Shown here: piece after piece, positions 18,742 through 28,523 of the stretch
How the letters are laid out: each line of letters starts with the position of its first letter
Position numbering within the stretch: position 1 is the first letter of the stretch
Source: GCA-002708315 sp963676635
Lineage (GTDB): Bacteria > Bacteroidota > Bacteroidia > Bacteroidales > F082
Assembly: GCA_963676635.1 (NCBI GenBank)
Contig: OY781105.1
Location: 3,410,001 to 3,474,000 of the forward strand
Reading direction: 5' to 3'
Length of the DNA: 64,000 nucleotides
Translations under genes and position numbers: made by a program
The notes under the pieces: generated by a model
Database searches by the model: none
What the model was told of the DNA's origin: nothing
The model's input: the letters and a program-made list of their open reading frames with translations, nothing else

Positions 18742-20781
18742 ATGAAGCAACCTGTTGCAAAAAAAATTGCTAAAGAGATGACTATTCACGGTGATACCCG
18801 TATTGATAATTATTACTGGCTTAATGATAGGGAAAACCCTGAAGTTATTGATTATCTCAAAGATGAGAATAGTTATGCTAAAGAAGCGATGAAAGAAACG
18901 GAAAGCTTTCAGAAGGAGCTTTTTGATGAGATCGTTGGCAGGATTAAACAAAATGATGAAAGCGTTCCGTATAACTTTAAAGGGTTTACTTATTCATTAA
19001 GATATGAAGAGGGTAAAGAATACCCTGTTTATAGTCGCAAAAAAATTGACCGCCCTGAGGGTATGGTTGATTTCCTTGATGGCAATAAACTGGCCGAAGG
19101 TTACTCTTATTTTCATATAGGCGATTGGGAATTTAATAATGATAACTCAGTGCTTGCATATAGCACAGATACTGTAAGCCGAAGAAAGTATAATATCTTT
19201 TTCAGAGATGTTAAGACCGGAAATCTACTTGAAGAAGTAATACCAAATACTACGGGTAATGTCGTGTGGGCAAATGACAATCTGACATTGTTTTATGAGA
19301 AAAAGGATGAAACTTTACGCTCATACAGAATTTACCGGCATAAGATTGGCTCTTCTGTTGAATATGATGTATTAGTTTATGAGGAAAAGGATTCGACTTA
19401 TAATGTTGGGGTTTATCCTACAAAGTCGGATAAGTATATTGTAATTTGTTCTGAAAGTACTCTTACTTCAGAATGCAGAATTCTTGATTCGGATAATCCT
19501 GATGGTGAATTCAGGTTGTTTCAACCGCGTAAAGAGGGCGTGGAATACAGTGTTTCACATCAGAATGACAGGTTTCTTGTTCTCACTAATTATAAGGCTG
19601 AGAATTTCAGGCTTATGGAATGTAGTGAAGATGAAACAGGTATTGATGACTGGAAAGAGTTGCTTCCTGCTCGTGAGCATGTGCTTGTTGAAGAGGTTGA
19701 TACTTTTAGAGATTTCTTTGTGGTTAGTGAACGTGAAAACGGACTGGTTAATTTCAGGGTTTTTAATATTAATGAGTCTTCAGAGTATTATGTAAAATTT
19801 GGTGAAAACGACTACTACGCCAGTATTGGAAATAATCCTGAATATAATTCTACAATTCTCAGATATACTTTTTCTTCATTGAAAACACCTGCTTCGGTCT
19901 ATGATTATAACCTAATTACCAAAGATCAGAAGCTAATGAAGCAGCAAGAGATTGTGGGTGGTTATAATCCTGATGATTATATTACTGACAGGCTTTATGC
20001 AACAGCCCGAGATGGTGTTAAGGTTCCTGTGTCTGTTGTATATAAGAAAGGTACTTTGCTGGATGGCACATCTCCACTGCTTCTTTATGGCTATGGTTCC
20101 TACGGTTACAGCATCGAATCTGTTTTCAGGTCGCCGAGACTGAGCCTAATCGACAGGGGCTTTGTATATGCAATAGCTCATATTCGTGGTGGTGAGGAAC
20201 TTGGACGTGGCTGGTATGAAGACGGTAAAATGCTGCATAAGAAAAATACTTTCTATGATTTTATCGATTGTGGTGAGTTTCTTATTAATGAAAATTATAC
20301 CAGTAGGGATAAAATCTTTGCTTTGGGCGGAAGTGCGGGTGGTTTGTTGATAGGTGCTGTGATTAATTTTCGTCCTGATTTATTTAAAGGTGTTATTGCT
20401 GCTGTCCCTTTTGTTGATGTTGTAACTACAATGCTTGACGAAGATATTCCTCTTACTACCGGTGAATATGATGAATGGGGTAATCCTAACGAAAAGAAAT
20501 ATTATGAATATATGCTTTCTTATTCTCCTTATGATCAGGTTGAGGCTAAAGATTACCCTGCAATGCTTGTGACAACAGGCTTGCATGATAGTCAGGTGCA
20601 GTACTGGGAACCAGCCAAATGGGTGGCAAAACTAAGGGATATGAGAACTAATGATAATCCTTTATTGCTACATACTAATATGGACTTTGGCCATGGCGGA
20701 GCTTCCGGGCGCTTTGAGCAACATAAAGAGACTGCTATGGAGTATGCTTTTTTGATGAGGCTTCTACAGCAAAAAGACTGA
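18742..20781 (+). CDS. ptrB: Prolyl oligopeptidase family serine peptidase (S9A, oligopeptidase B type)
   Basis: The ATG at 18742 (MKQPVAKKI) matches the family N-terminus; an upstream TTG at 18697 is rejected. The product has 679 residues, the typical length. An N-terminal seven-bladed beta-propeller (about 70-400) covers an alpha/beta-hydrolase domain. The nucleophile lies in GGSAGG (Ser about 531), followed by the aspartate in GLHDSQVQYWEP (about 616) and the histidine in FGHGG (about 651). No signal peptide is seen, so it is probably cytosolic or periplasmic-free, cleaving short peptides after basic residues or proline. Oligopeptidase B is favoured over prolyl oligopeptidase by the overall pattern (DNYYWLNDR start). 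Confidence 0.87.
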   Translation: MKQPVAKKIAKEMTIHGDTRIDNYYWLNDRENPEVIDYLKDENSYAKEAMKETESFQKELFDEIVGRIKQNDESVPYNFKGFTYSLRYEEGKEYPVYSRKKIDRPEGMVDFLDGNKLAEGYSYFHIGDWEFNNDNSVLAYSTDTVSRRKYNIFFRDVKTGNLLEEVIPNTTGNVVWANDNLTLFYEKKDETLRSYRIYRHKIGSSVEYDVLVYEEKDSTYNVGVYPTKSDKYIVICSESTLTSECRILDSDNPDGEFRLFQPRKEGVEYSVSHQNDRFLVLTNYKAENFRLMECSEDETGIDDWKELLPAREHVLVEEVDTFRDFFVVSERENGLVNFRVFNINESSEYYVKFGENDYYASIGNNPEYNSTILRYTFSSLKTPASVYDYNLITKDQKLMKQQEIVGGYNPDDYITDRLYATARDGVKVPVSVVYKKGTLLDGTSPLLLYGYGSYGYSIESVFRSPRLSLIDRGFVYAIAHIRGGEELGRGWYEDGKMLHKKNTFYDFIDCGEFLINENYTSRDKIFALGGSAGGLLIGAVINFRPDLFKGVIAAVPFVDVVTTMLDEDIPLTTGEYDEWGNPNEKKYYEYMLSYSPYDQVEAKDYPAMLVTTGLHDSQVQYWEPAKWVAKLRDMRTNDNPLLLHTNMDFGHGGASGRFEQHKETAMEYAFLMRLLQQKD

Positions 20782-20818
20782 TAAATTCAAAATAATTACT
20801 TAACTTTTTAGACAGACT

Positions 20819-21919
20819 CTATTTTAGGAATTTACGAATCTCCTTATTAACAGTGTCTTTTTCTTCAACACCGACTAAGTGACCTGAATCGAGTACTACA
20901 ATTTTAATGTTGCTGTAGTTATTTGCAGCAGTTTCTGCTATCTTAACTTCTCCAACAAGTGCATCTTTTGTGCCAAGTATAAGTAATACAGGCGTTTTGA
21001 AGTTTTCAATTTGTTTTTGAGTAAGAGGAACTGGTCCTGCTAATGATGGGATTGTTGACTGTAAGATGCATTCAAACCAATCACCGTATTTTTCATTGAC
21101 ATAGAAATCATCACCAATAGCCCATGAAGTAACATAGTCATTAATAAATGGAAAAGGATACATCACCGGGAGTGACATCATCATTATACTTGTTGATGAA
21201 AGTGGGGTTAATCCCATAGGTCCTAAAAGCACTAGTTTGTCAACTTTTTCGGGATGATAGTAAGCGTAGTTAAGAGCAATAAATCCTCCGTTGGAGGCTC
21301 CAATAACCGGAGATTTATTTACTCCAAGCATATCGGAAATGTTTTTATATAATTCAGCCAGATCTTGTCCGTTCTCAGGAAAGATTAGAGGATCTTTGAG
21401 TTCACTTTTATTGCCTTCTCCTATATTATCTATAGCATATACTCTGTAACCTTTTAAGGCATCAAGGTTTTCAGCCCATGAATGAGCTCCCATTGATGCA
21501 GCGTGAAAAAGTAGTACAGGAGGTGATGATGTGTCTCCGGTTGCAAGAACATGTACTTTCCCGTATTCTGTGTTAAGCCATATGTCTTGCACATCATCGG
21601 GCCAATCTTTTACTTTTTGGTCGTAAATGGAGTATACCTTTTGCTTCCCTAATTCCGATAGATAAATACTTTCTTTGGGGTCGGGTTTGAAAAAGAATAT
21701 ATTTGTTAGAAACAACAGGATTATTATTGCAGATCTGATCATAAATGATGCTCTGAAACCAAGGTCTTCGGTTAGTTTGTATGGCCACCATACTATTGCT
21801 GCAATCATTATCCAAAGTGTAGCTGTTTGAAAGTAAGAGCCTCCCATAAGTGTGGCAACAGAAAATAGGAAGATTGCTAAAATCAGAATCCATTTAATAA
21901 TGCTAATTACTGTTTTCAT
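20819..21919 (-). CDS. Alpha/beta hydrolase with N-terminal membrane segments
   Basis: A 366-residue protein. Three hydrophobic segments within the first about 75 residues anchor it in the membrane. A soluble alpha/beta-hydrolase domain follows: the nucleophile elbow is GASNGGF (about residues 208-214), the acid probably in GTKDALVG and the histidine in SGHLVG. Substrate unknown. It follows a pepP gene on the same strand after 14 bp, so the two may be cotranscribed. Confidence 0.78.
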   Translation of the reverse strand: MKTVISIIKWILILAIFLFSVATLMGGSYFQTATLWIMIAAIVWWPYKLTEDLGFRASFMIRSAIIILLFLTNIFFFKPDPKESIYLSELGKQKVYSIYDQKVKDWPDDVQDIWLNTEYGKVHVLATGDTSSPPVLLFHAASMGAHSWAENLDALKGYRVYAIDNIGEGNKSELKDPLIFPENGQDLAELYKNISDMLGVNKSPVIGASNGGFIALNYAYYHPEKVDKLVLLGPMGLTPLSSTSIMMMSLPVMYPFPFINDYVTSWAIGDDFYVNEKYGDWFECILQSTIPSLAGPVPLTQKQIENFKTPVLLILGTKDALVGEVKIAETAANNYSNIKIVVLDSGHLVGVEEKDTVNKEIRKFLK

Positions 21920-21933
21920 GGTAATACAATTAT

Positions 21934-23223
21934 TTAGTTATTCATAAGGTTCTCAATGTCATCTACTTCTATTGGTATGTTTTTCATGAGATTGACAGGA
22001 CCATTATCGGTTACTAGTATATCATTTTCGAGTCTTATTCCTGTGTTTTCTTCTTCAATGTATATGCCGGGTTCACAAGTAAGTACCATTCCTGGCTTTA
22101 GTTTTATATCAACACCGCCAACATCATGGACGTCTAGTCCCAGAAAATGGGCAGTGCCATGCATGAAGTACTTTTTGTATAATGGAGAGTTTGGATTTTG
22201 TTTTCTTATTTCTTCAGGAGTAAGGAGTCCTAAATCAATCATTTCCATTTCCATCATAAGATTAACTTTTTGATTAATCTGTTTGATAGTGTTTCCTGTT
22301 ACATAGAGTTCCATAGCTTGTTTCTGTACTCGTAGAACAGCATTGTAACAATCTTTCTGTCGTTTGGTAAACTTCCCGTTAACAGGGATTGTTCGGCTCA
22401 TATCTGCTGAATAATTGGCATATTCTGCTCCAAAGTCAAATAATATTAGTTCATCATTATTACATTTTTTGTTGTTTTCTACATAATGAAGCACACATGC
22501 GTTTTTACCTGAAGCAATTATTGGTGCATAGCCCTGACCTGATGATCTGTTAATGGTAAATTCATGGTCTATTTCAGCTTGGATCTCATATTCTGTAATT
22601 CCTGGTTTTATCTTTTGTAGGATTCTGCGGAAGCCTTTGTTTGTAATTTCGCAGGCAGTTTTCAGTAGTTCAATTTCTTCTTCAGATTTGATAAGTCTGA
22701 GTTCAAGTAGTAAAGGTGCGGCACGATGGTACTTGTTCAATGGATAAGATTTCATTATTTTGTTTCCTTCGCGCTCATTTCTTGTTGAATACTCCGGTTT
22801 GAATCCGGGATATTCAGGACGGTTTAGCAGAATGTTTTCGTAGTTAAGTGCTATTTCACGCAAAGCTGATTCAAAACTATCAAGCCAGTAAATATTATTT
22901 ATTCCCGATATGTTTTTTGCTTCTTCTTTTGTGTATTTATGTCCTTCCCATCGTGCCATTCTTTCGTTGGTTTTTATAAGAAACAGAGCCTGATGGTATT
23001 TACTGTTTTGCTTGTCTTTAGTGATAATGATTATACTTTTCTCCTGATCTATTCCGGAAAGGTAAAAGAAATCGGAGTCCTGACGATATGGAAAGTACTG
23101 ATCACCATTCCTGTGTTGTTGGTCACTGGAAAAGAAGATTGCCGCTGAGTCATCTGGCATCAGGTCTATAAGGTTTTTACGATTTCTTTTAAAGAGGTTA
23201 TTTGATATTTTATTGTATCTCAT
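21934..23223 (-). CDS. pepP: Xaa-Pro aminopeptidase (M24B)
   Basis: The start MRYNKISNN at 23223 is chosen because the longer frame to 23328 would run into the divergent queD gene. The product has 429 residues. The creatinase-like N-terminal domain (about 1-165) precedes the pita-bread domain. All five metal ligands are visible: Asp in LFDFGAEY, Asp in SADMSRT, His in HGTAHFLG, Glu in TCEPGIY and Glu in RLENDILV. It removes N-terminal residues before proline using two Mn/Co ions. A second, distinct M24B enzyme lies at 56.2 kb. Confidence 0.92.
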   Translation of the reverse strand: MRYNKISNNLFKRNRKNLIDLMPDDSAAIFFSSDQQHRNGDQYFPYRQDSDFFYLSGIDQEKSIIIITKDKQNSKYHQALFLIKTNERMARWEGHKYTKEEAKNISGINNIYWLDSFESALREIALNYENILLNRPEYPGFKPEYSTRNEREGNKIMKSYPLNKYHRAAPLLLELRLIKSEEEIELLKTACEITNKGFRRILQKIKPGITEYEIQAEIDHEFTINRSSGQGYAPIIASGKNACVLHYVENNKKCNNDELILFDFGAEYANYSADMSRTIPVNGKFTKRQKDCYNAVLRVQKQAMELYVTGNTIKQINQKVNLMMEMEMIDLGLLTPEEIRKQNPNSPLYKKYFMHGTAHFLGLDVHDVGGVDIKLKPGMVLTCEPGIYIEEENTGIRLENDILVTDNGPVNLMKNIPIEVDDIENLMNN

Positions 23224-23286
23224 GTTTGATAATTTAGAGGTTAAAATTACTAACATTTTTGTACTTTTGAATATAAATCTTATTTG

Positions 23287-23700
23287 ATGATACATATTAC
23301 ACGACGTGAACGATTTAATGCTGCTCATCGACTTTTTCGGGAAGAGTATTCTGATGAAAAGAATCTTGAGGTATTCGGGAAATGCTCAAATCCTAACTGG
23401 CATGGACATAATTATGAGCTATTTGTCACACTAAAAGGTGAAATTAATCCTGAAACGGGATTTCTTGTTAATCTTAAATCAGTGAGCACAATTATTAAAA
23501 AACATGTTATTACAAAACTGGACCACAAGAATATTAATCTTGAGGTTGATTTTATGAAAGATAAGCTTGCTTCAACTGAAAATCTGGCAGTTGGTATCTG
23601 GAACCAGCTTGAGCCTCATATAAAGAAGCTTGGTGTTGAATTGCATTGTGTTAAAGTTGTTGAGTCAGAAAACAACTCAGTTGAGTATATGGGTAATTAA
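23287..23700 (+). CDS. queD: 6-carboxytetrahydropterin synthase / 6-pyruvoyltetrahydropterin synthase family
   Basis: The ATG at 23287 gives 137 residues, the normal length. Zinc ligands are His in NAAHRL and the two His of HGHNYE; the catalytic Cys sits in FGKCSNPNWHGH, and the ExxSVEY-like end binds the pterin. The enzyme acts on 7,8-dihydroneopterin triphosphate, leading to queuosine (QueD) or biopterin. FolE, which makes that substrate, is encoded immediately downstream, so the pair works in sequence. Divergent from pepP with 63 bp between starts. Confidence 0.9.
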   Translation: MIHITRRERFNAAHRLFREEYSDEKNLEVFGKCSNPNWHGHNYELFVTLKGEINPETGFLVNLKSVSTIIKKHVITKLDHKNINLEVDFMKDKLASTENLAVGIWNQLEPHIKKLGVELHCVKVVESENNSVEYMGN

Positions 23701-23755
23701 ACATTCACTATTTTTGCAGATGATAAGTCCCGGAAGGGATTTAAAAAACAAGACT

Positions 23756-24373
23756 ATGGAAAAACCAAAAGAACTTATAGGTTACGAAAAGATTGAAAAA
23801 TACGATCCTGAGAATCTTAAAAATTTAGAATATCATTACAGAGAAATATTAAAGCTCATTGGAGAAGATGAAACACGTGAGGGGTTGTTGGATACACCAT
23901 TCCGTGTTGCAAAGTCTATTCAGTTTTTAACACAGGGATATGATCATAATCCTGAAGAGATTTTACTTTCTGCCAAGTTTAAGGAAGATTATCGACAGAT
24001 GGTTATTGTTAAGGATATTGAAATATTCTCTATGTGTGAACATCATATGATTCCTTTTATTGGAAAAGCTCATGTTGCTTATATTCCCAATGGATTTATT
24101 ACAGGGCTTAGTAAAATAGCCAGGGTTGTAGAAGCATATTCGCGCAGGCTTCAGGTTCAGGAGAGATTGACAACTCAGATAAAGGACGCTATTCAGCATA
24201 CTTTAAATCCACTTGGGGTAGCTGTTGTTATTGAAGCGCGACATCTTTGTATGGCTATGAGGGGAGTGCAGAAGCAGCATTCGGTTACAACAACGTCTGA
24301 TTTTACGGGTGCATTCGAAAGAGCTCAGACAAGAGCTGAGTTTATTAGCCTTATTTCGAATAAACTGTCTTGA
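23756..24373 (+). CDS. folE: GTP cyclohydrolase I
   Basis: The start MEKPKELIG at 23756 gives 205 residues; a second in-frame ATG at 23720 would add 12. The zinc site is MCEHHMIPF together with RHLCMAMRG, and the SVTTTS region near the C-terminus is also typical. The enzyme converts GTP to 7,8-dihydroneopterin triphosphate for folate, queuosine and related pterins. It lies 55 bp after queD. A TATTTTTG box at 23709-23716 might give it its own promoter, but no matching -33 TTG was found at the right spacing. Confidence 0.95.
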   Translation: MEKPKELIGYEKIEKYDPENLKNLEYHYREILKLIGEDETREGLLDTPFRVAKSIQFLTQGYDHNPEEILLSAKFKEDYRQMVIVKDIEIFSMCEHHMIPFIGKAHVAYIPNGFITGLSKIARVVEAYSRRLQVQERLTTQIKDAIQHTLNPLGVAVVIEARHLCMAMRGVQKQHSVTTTSDFTGAFERAQTRAEFISLISNKLS

Positions 24374-24470
24374 TTTGTTAATTTAACTTTTTTTAGTCAT
24401 TGATTGGTTCAATTTTTGATCTTGTCAAAATATTGATCAAACAGATACGTTAATATCTAAATTGAAATTT

Positions 24471-25196
24471 ATGAATTATTCAGATAATCGCATTAATTAT
24501 GTTGATGACAGGGCTACTGTTCCTGTTGCTAAAACTTTTCTTTCAGGAGTATTTATGTGGATGGGAATCGCAATGGGCATAACTGCTATTGTTGCATGGC
24601 TTTTTGCTTCATCACCTTCTCTTATTTCTGTGCTTGTTAACCCTGAAACAGGTGGTATGAGCTTTATGGGAATGATTGTGACATTTGCTCCGCTTGGACT
24701 TGTTTTATGGATGTCAATGGGCTTTCAGCGGCTAAGTGCTTCAACATTGTTATTGATTTTTATTGCTTATTCTGCACTGATGGGTGCCAGTCTGAGCTTT
24801 ATTTTTCTTATTTATTCTCTGGGTTCAATAGCTAAAACTTTTGTTATTACTGCTGGAATGTTTGGCTTTATGGCTATTCTTGGATACACGACAAAGACTG
24901 ATCTTACAAAATTTGGGAAAATAATGATAATGGGTTTGGTTGGTATTATTATCGCTTCCATTGTTAATTTCTTTATGCATAGTGCTACTATGGACTATGT
25001 TATTTCCTTTATAGGAGTATTGGTATTCACAGGATTAACAGCTTATGATGTACAAAAGCTAAAGCGTATTGGTTCGCAGGTTGACGGCACTTCAGAAATG
25101 AGTAGAAAGGTAACTATTATGGGAGCTTTAACTCTTTATCTTGACTTTATAAATTTATTTTTATTTTTGCTGCGCTTTTTTGGTAACAGAAAATAA
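24471..25196 (+). CDS. Bax inhibitor-1/YccA family membrane protein
   Basis: The ATG at 24471 is preferred to an in-frame TTG at 24462; the product has 241 residues. Seven hydrophobic segments span the protein, and the conserved family segments GLTAYDVQKLK near residue 190 and LTLYLDFINLFLFLLR at the C-terminus are clear. Family members are inner-membrane proteins, some reported as pH-sensitive calcium leak channels. No neighbour points to a more specific role. Confidence 0.9.
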   Translation: MNYSDNRINYVDDRATVPVAKTFLSGVFMWMGIAMGITAIVAWLFASSPSLISVLVNPETGGMSFMGMIVTFAPLGLVLWMSMGFQRLSASTLLLIFIAYSALMGASLSFIFLIYSLGSIAKTFVITAGMFGFMAILGYTTKTDLTKFGKIMIMGLVGIIIASIVNFFMHSATMDYVISFIGVLVFTGLTAYDVQKLKRIGSQVDGTSEMSRKVTIMGALTLYLDFINLFLFLLRFFGNRK

Positions 25197-25226
25197 AGTA
25201 GACACTATTTATCAAAATATAAATAT

Positions 25227-26108
25227 ATGAACGCATTTGTTTTTCCCGGACAGGGAGCACAATATGTTGGTATGGGCAAGGATCTTTACGAAGGATCAAA
25301 TATGGCCCGTGATATGTTCAACAAAGCAAACAGCATCCTGAAATTTAAAATTACAGATGTTATGTTTGACGGAACAGAGGAGGAGTTAAAACAAACTAAT
25401 GTTACCCAACCTGCTATTTTCCTGCATTCGGTTATCCTTTCCAGAGTTTTAGGTGAAGCGTTTAAACCTGATATGGTTGCTGGTCATTCTCTTGGTGAGT
25501 TTTCTGCTTTGGTTGCCAATGGTACTATTCATTTTGAAGATGGATTACGACTGGTAGCTAAAAGAGCTTCTGCTATGCAAAAAGCATGTGAAACAGAACC
25601 TGGTACTATGGCAGCAATTCTGGGACTCGATGATAAAGTTGTTGAAAATATCTGCAGTGGCATTAATGATGTTGTTGTGGCTGCAAACTATAACAGTCCG
25701 GGTCAGTTAGTGATTTCGGGTTCTGTGGATGGTATTGATAAGGCTATTCAGAAATGTAATGAGGCAGGTGCTAAACGTGCTCTTCCATTGAAAGTAGGTG
25801 GTGCTTTTCACTCTCCTTTGATGGAGCCTGCACGCATTGAACTTGCTGAGGCTATTAACTCCGTGAAATTTATTAAAGGAATTTGTCCTATTTATCAGAA
25901 TGTTACAGGGCAGTCGGTAAATGATACTGAGATTATTAAGAAAAACCTTATTGCTCAGCTTACATCTCCTGTCCGTTGGACTATGATTATGCAGAATATG
26001 ATTGCCGATGGTGCTAAGAATATTACTGAAGTAGGTCCTGGTAAGGTGCTTCAAGGGCTGTTTAAGAAGATTGACAGAAAGTTGCAGACGCAAAGCGCTG
26101 AAATTTAA
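25227..26108 (+). CDS. fabD: Malonyl-CoA:ACP transacylase
   Basis: A 293-residue cytosolic enzyme loading malonyl groups on acyl carrier protein. FPGQGAQYVGMG near the N-terminus, the nucleophile in GHSLGEFSAL (Ser about 91), the arginine in LVAKRASAMQ and the histidine in GGAFHSPLM (about 200) are all present. It stands 30 bp after the BI-1 gene and ends at a terminator. Apart from type II fatty acid synthesis it could serve the acyl pathway at 33-39 kb. Confidence 0.95.
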   Translation: MNAFVFPGQGAQYVGMGKDLYEGSNMARDMFNKANSILKFKITDVMFDGTEEELKQTNVTQPAIFLHSVILSRVLGEAFKPDMVAGHSLGEFSALVANGTIHFEDGLRLVAKRASAMQKACETEPGTMAAILGLDDKVVENICSGINDVVVAANYNSPGQLVISGSVDGIDKAIQKCNEAGAKRALPLKVGGAFHSPLMEPARIELAEAINSVKFIKGICPIYQNVTGQSVNDTEIIKKNLIAQLTSPVRWTMIMQNMIADGAKNITEVGPGKVLQGLFKKIDRKLQTQSAEI

Positions 26109-26130
26109 AGAAGATAGTAATATTGATTAA

Positions 26131-26161
26131 AGCCACTATTTGATAGATAGTGGCTTTTTTA
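26131..26161 (+). terminator. Intrinsic terminator after fabD
   Basis: AGCCACTAT (26131-26139) pairs with ATAGTGGCT (26147-26155) around a 7-base loop and is followed by a T run. It lies 22 bp past the fabD stop and may also halt convergent cinA transcription. Confidence 0.85.
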
Positions 26162-26173
26162 GTTTTATATTTG

Positions 26174-27412
26174 CTATAGTAGTTGTCTTCTAAGCATATT
26201 AAGACCTAAAAGTGCAGATCGTCTGATGTTTCTGCCCCGGTGTTCTCCAAGTAGATATTTCTTGGATATGACTTTGTCAGTTGTAGCAACAGCAATCCAA
26301 ACTGTCCCTACGGGCTTTTCTTCTGTGCCTCCGTCAGGGCCTGCAATGCCTGAAGTAGCAATGGCATAGTCTGTTTTCATTTTGTTTCTTACGCCCAGCG
26401 CCATTTGTTCAACTACTTGCTGGCTTACTGCTCCAAAAGTGTTAAGATCAGATGTGCTTACTTGCAGTATGCCCGATTTAATCTCATTGGCATAGCTAAC
26501 TACAGAACCTTTGAAATACCGCGAGCTTCCTGCTATACTTGTTATGAGGTGCGCTATGTAGCCTCCTGTGCAACTTTCTGCTGTGGATAAAGTAGCATTT
26601 CTGTCAAGCAGAAGCTTGCCAACTACTTCTTCCAGTGTTATGTCATCATATCCGAAGATAAGCTCCGGGATTATCTTCCTGAGTTTTATTACTTCCTGCT
26701 CAATATTGTGCTGCGCTGTGTTTTTATCTTTTGCAGATGTAGATAAGCGCAGCCTTACTATTCCGGGTTGTGGCAGGTATGCCAGCTTGATGTCTGTAGG
26801 GAGGTTTTTTTCCCATTGTTCGATCTTTTCTGCAAGCATCGACTCTCCTTTGCCTACAGTCATAACTGTTTTATGATAAATGGCATTAAGATTGAAATGA
26901 TCTTTTAGCCCCGGGATTACTTCATTTGTAATTAGCGCTTTCATTTCAAAGGGTACGCCAGGAAGTGATATTACAACTTTATTGCCGCTGTTAAACCACA
27001 TGCCCGGAGCTGTTCCGTGAATATTCGATAGTGGTTTACACTTCTTAGGTATCATAGCCTGCATGCGATTTACTTCTGTAACGGGATAGTTTCTCTTGCC
27101 AAAAAGATTTACAATATGGTTGTATGTTGGCTCGTGGAATATCATCTCTGAGTTAAAGAGGTTTGCCAGCACTCCCTTGGTTATATCATCTTTTGTGGGT
27201 CCTAATCCTCCTGTAGAAATAATAACATCTGCATGGGATTCTGTAATTGCATTTGATATATCTTGTTCATTGTCACTAATTGCGACTATTTTACTTACTG
27301 CGATACCATTCTTGTTAAGTTCGGCAGCTATCCATGATGCATTAGTATTTATAACCTGACCAATCAACAGCTCATCGCCGATTGCTACAATCTCAGCCTG
27401 TATGTTTCTCAT
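26174..27412 (-). CDS. cinA: CinA family protein (competence/damage-inducible; NMN deamidase domain)
   Basis: The ATG at 27412 gives 412 residues. The N-terminal half is a MoaB/MogA-like domain (AIGDELLIGQVINTNASW at the start and STGGLGPTKDD near residue 68). The C-terminal about 160 residues form the PncC domain (AESCTGGYIAHLIT, ATSGIAGPDGGTEEKPVGTV), which hydrolyses nicotinamide mononucleotide; the N-terminal part is an ADP-ribose pyrophosphatase in characterised homologues. Together they recycle pyridine nucleotides. It lies nine bases after the uspA stop in the same orientation. Confidence 0.95.
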   Translation of the reverse strand: MRNIQAEIVAIGDELLIGQVINTNASWIAAELNKNGIAVSKIVAISDNEQDISNAITESHADVIISTGGLGPTKDDITKGVLANLFNSEMIFHEPTYNHIVNLFGKRNYPVTEVNRMQAMIPKKCKPLSNIHGTAPGMWFNSGNKVVISLPGVPFEMKALITNEVIPGLKDHFNLNAIYHKTVMTVGKGESMLAEKIEQWEKNLPTDIKLAYLPQPGIVRLRLSTSAKDKNTAQHNIEQEVIKLRKIIPELIFGYDDITLEEVVGKLLLDRNATLSTAESCTGGYIAHLITSIAGSSRYFKGSVVSYANEIKSGILQVSTSDLNTFGAVSQQVVEQMALGVRNKMKTDYAIATSGIAGPDGGTEEKPVGTVWIAVATTDKVISKKYLLGEHRGRNIRRSALLGLNMLRRQLL

Positions 27413-27421
27413 CAAAATGTG

Positions 27422-28297
27422 TTAAAAGATAAGCGATTCGTAACTTTCTTCATCAGGAATTATTGACATTACTGGTACCGTTGACATGCGTATGAGCGAT
27501 TGTGCCTGTGATCCCAGGAAATATTCCATAAGTCTGTTTTCTTGCTGTGTCATAATCAACATCAGATCAATATTCTTTTTGTCTTCGATATATTGAAGTA
27601 CTCTTGGAACAAGCATCCTTTCTCCTCCATCAGTTTCTAGTAACTCGCTGGTGCAACGTATCTTTTCTTTTTCAATGAATGTTTGTACCTGATTGAGCTG
27701 TTGAAGAAGTTCTTCTTTTATATGCTTTTCTTTTTTTGACCAGAGAACCGAAATGACATTTATTCCAGCACCAAATGATCGTGCCAGTTCAACCGCATTA
27801 GTGACTTTTTGTCGTGTTTCCTTTGTAAGGTCTAAAGGTAACAGTATATTATGAATTAAGCCGAAGTCTTGTTTGCTGTTGATGGTGATTACAGGCACCT
27901 TCGACTGACGTATAACTTTTGAAGTGTTTGATCCGATGAGATTGCGGTCGAGCCTGATACTTTCAGAAGCATTGTTAGTGCCCATAAGGATAAACCGGGA
28001 GTTGTTTTCAGTAGCTGTTTTTACGATTTGTGAGTAAACTTTACCTTTTTTTAAGCAGGTTTTTACTTTAAGACCTGTTTTGGTTCGTATTTCGTCAGCA
28101 GTGTTTTCCAGTTTCTCAGAAATTTTTTTACTGATTTCATCTTGTATTAACGAGCTTCCAAATCCTTCTTCATACACGTATAGAAGTACGATCTCCAGTC
28201 CCAGAAATCTGGCAAAGCTATAGGAATGTTCCAGTGCATATAACGATTGTTCGTTAAAGTCAATCGGAACTAGTATTGATGTTGTGTTAATGTACAT
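27422..28297 (-). CDS. Universal stress protein with two UspA domains
   Basis: A 291-residue cytosolic protein with tandem Usp folds (about 5-145 and 150-285). The first starts ILVPIDFNEQSLYALEHS and ends at GTNNASESIRLDRNLIGSNTSKVI; the second starts NILLPLDLTKETRQKV. The first domain has a nucleotide-binding-like G(x)n pattern, while the second ends with a less canonical FLGSQAQSLI. Role in stress survival is family knowledge. It is divergent from the nucleoside phosphorylase across a 450-bp gap containing the first tandem array. Confidence 0.88.
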   Translation of the reverse strand: MYINTTSILVPIDFNEQSLYALEHSYSFARFLGLEIVLLYVYEEGFGSSLIQDEISKKISEKLENTADEIRTKTGLKVKTCLKKGKVYSQIVKTATENNSRFILMGTNNASESIRLDRNLIGSNTSKVIRQSKVPVITINSKQDFGLIHNILLPLDLTKETRQKVTNAVELARSFGAGINVISVLWSKKEKHIKEELLQQLNQVQTFIEKEKIRCTSELLETDGGERMLVPRVLQYIEDKKNIDLMLIMTQQENRLMEYFLGSQAQSLIRMSTVPVMSIIPDEESYESLIF

Positions 28298-28523
28298 ATT
28301 ATTATCTTTTTATTGGTAGTGTTCAAAATTAACAAAAAAAGATTTACATCAGCTTAGCGATGTAATTACATATTTTATATGCTTCGAATGTATTGACTTA
28401 TTTCATAAAGATTATTATCACAAAGTTTAGGATTTTTTTATGATAGCTAACATCTGTGAATACATAGCAACAATAAGTTAATTCGTGATTATCAATTGTT
28501 TAAATCCTGCTTTGTGCTTAATG

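Noticed and set aside
23224..23328. Extension of the pepP gene to an earlier start
   Set aside because: It would overlap the divergent queD start; the internal ATG at 23223 begins a typical M24B N-terminus.
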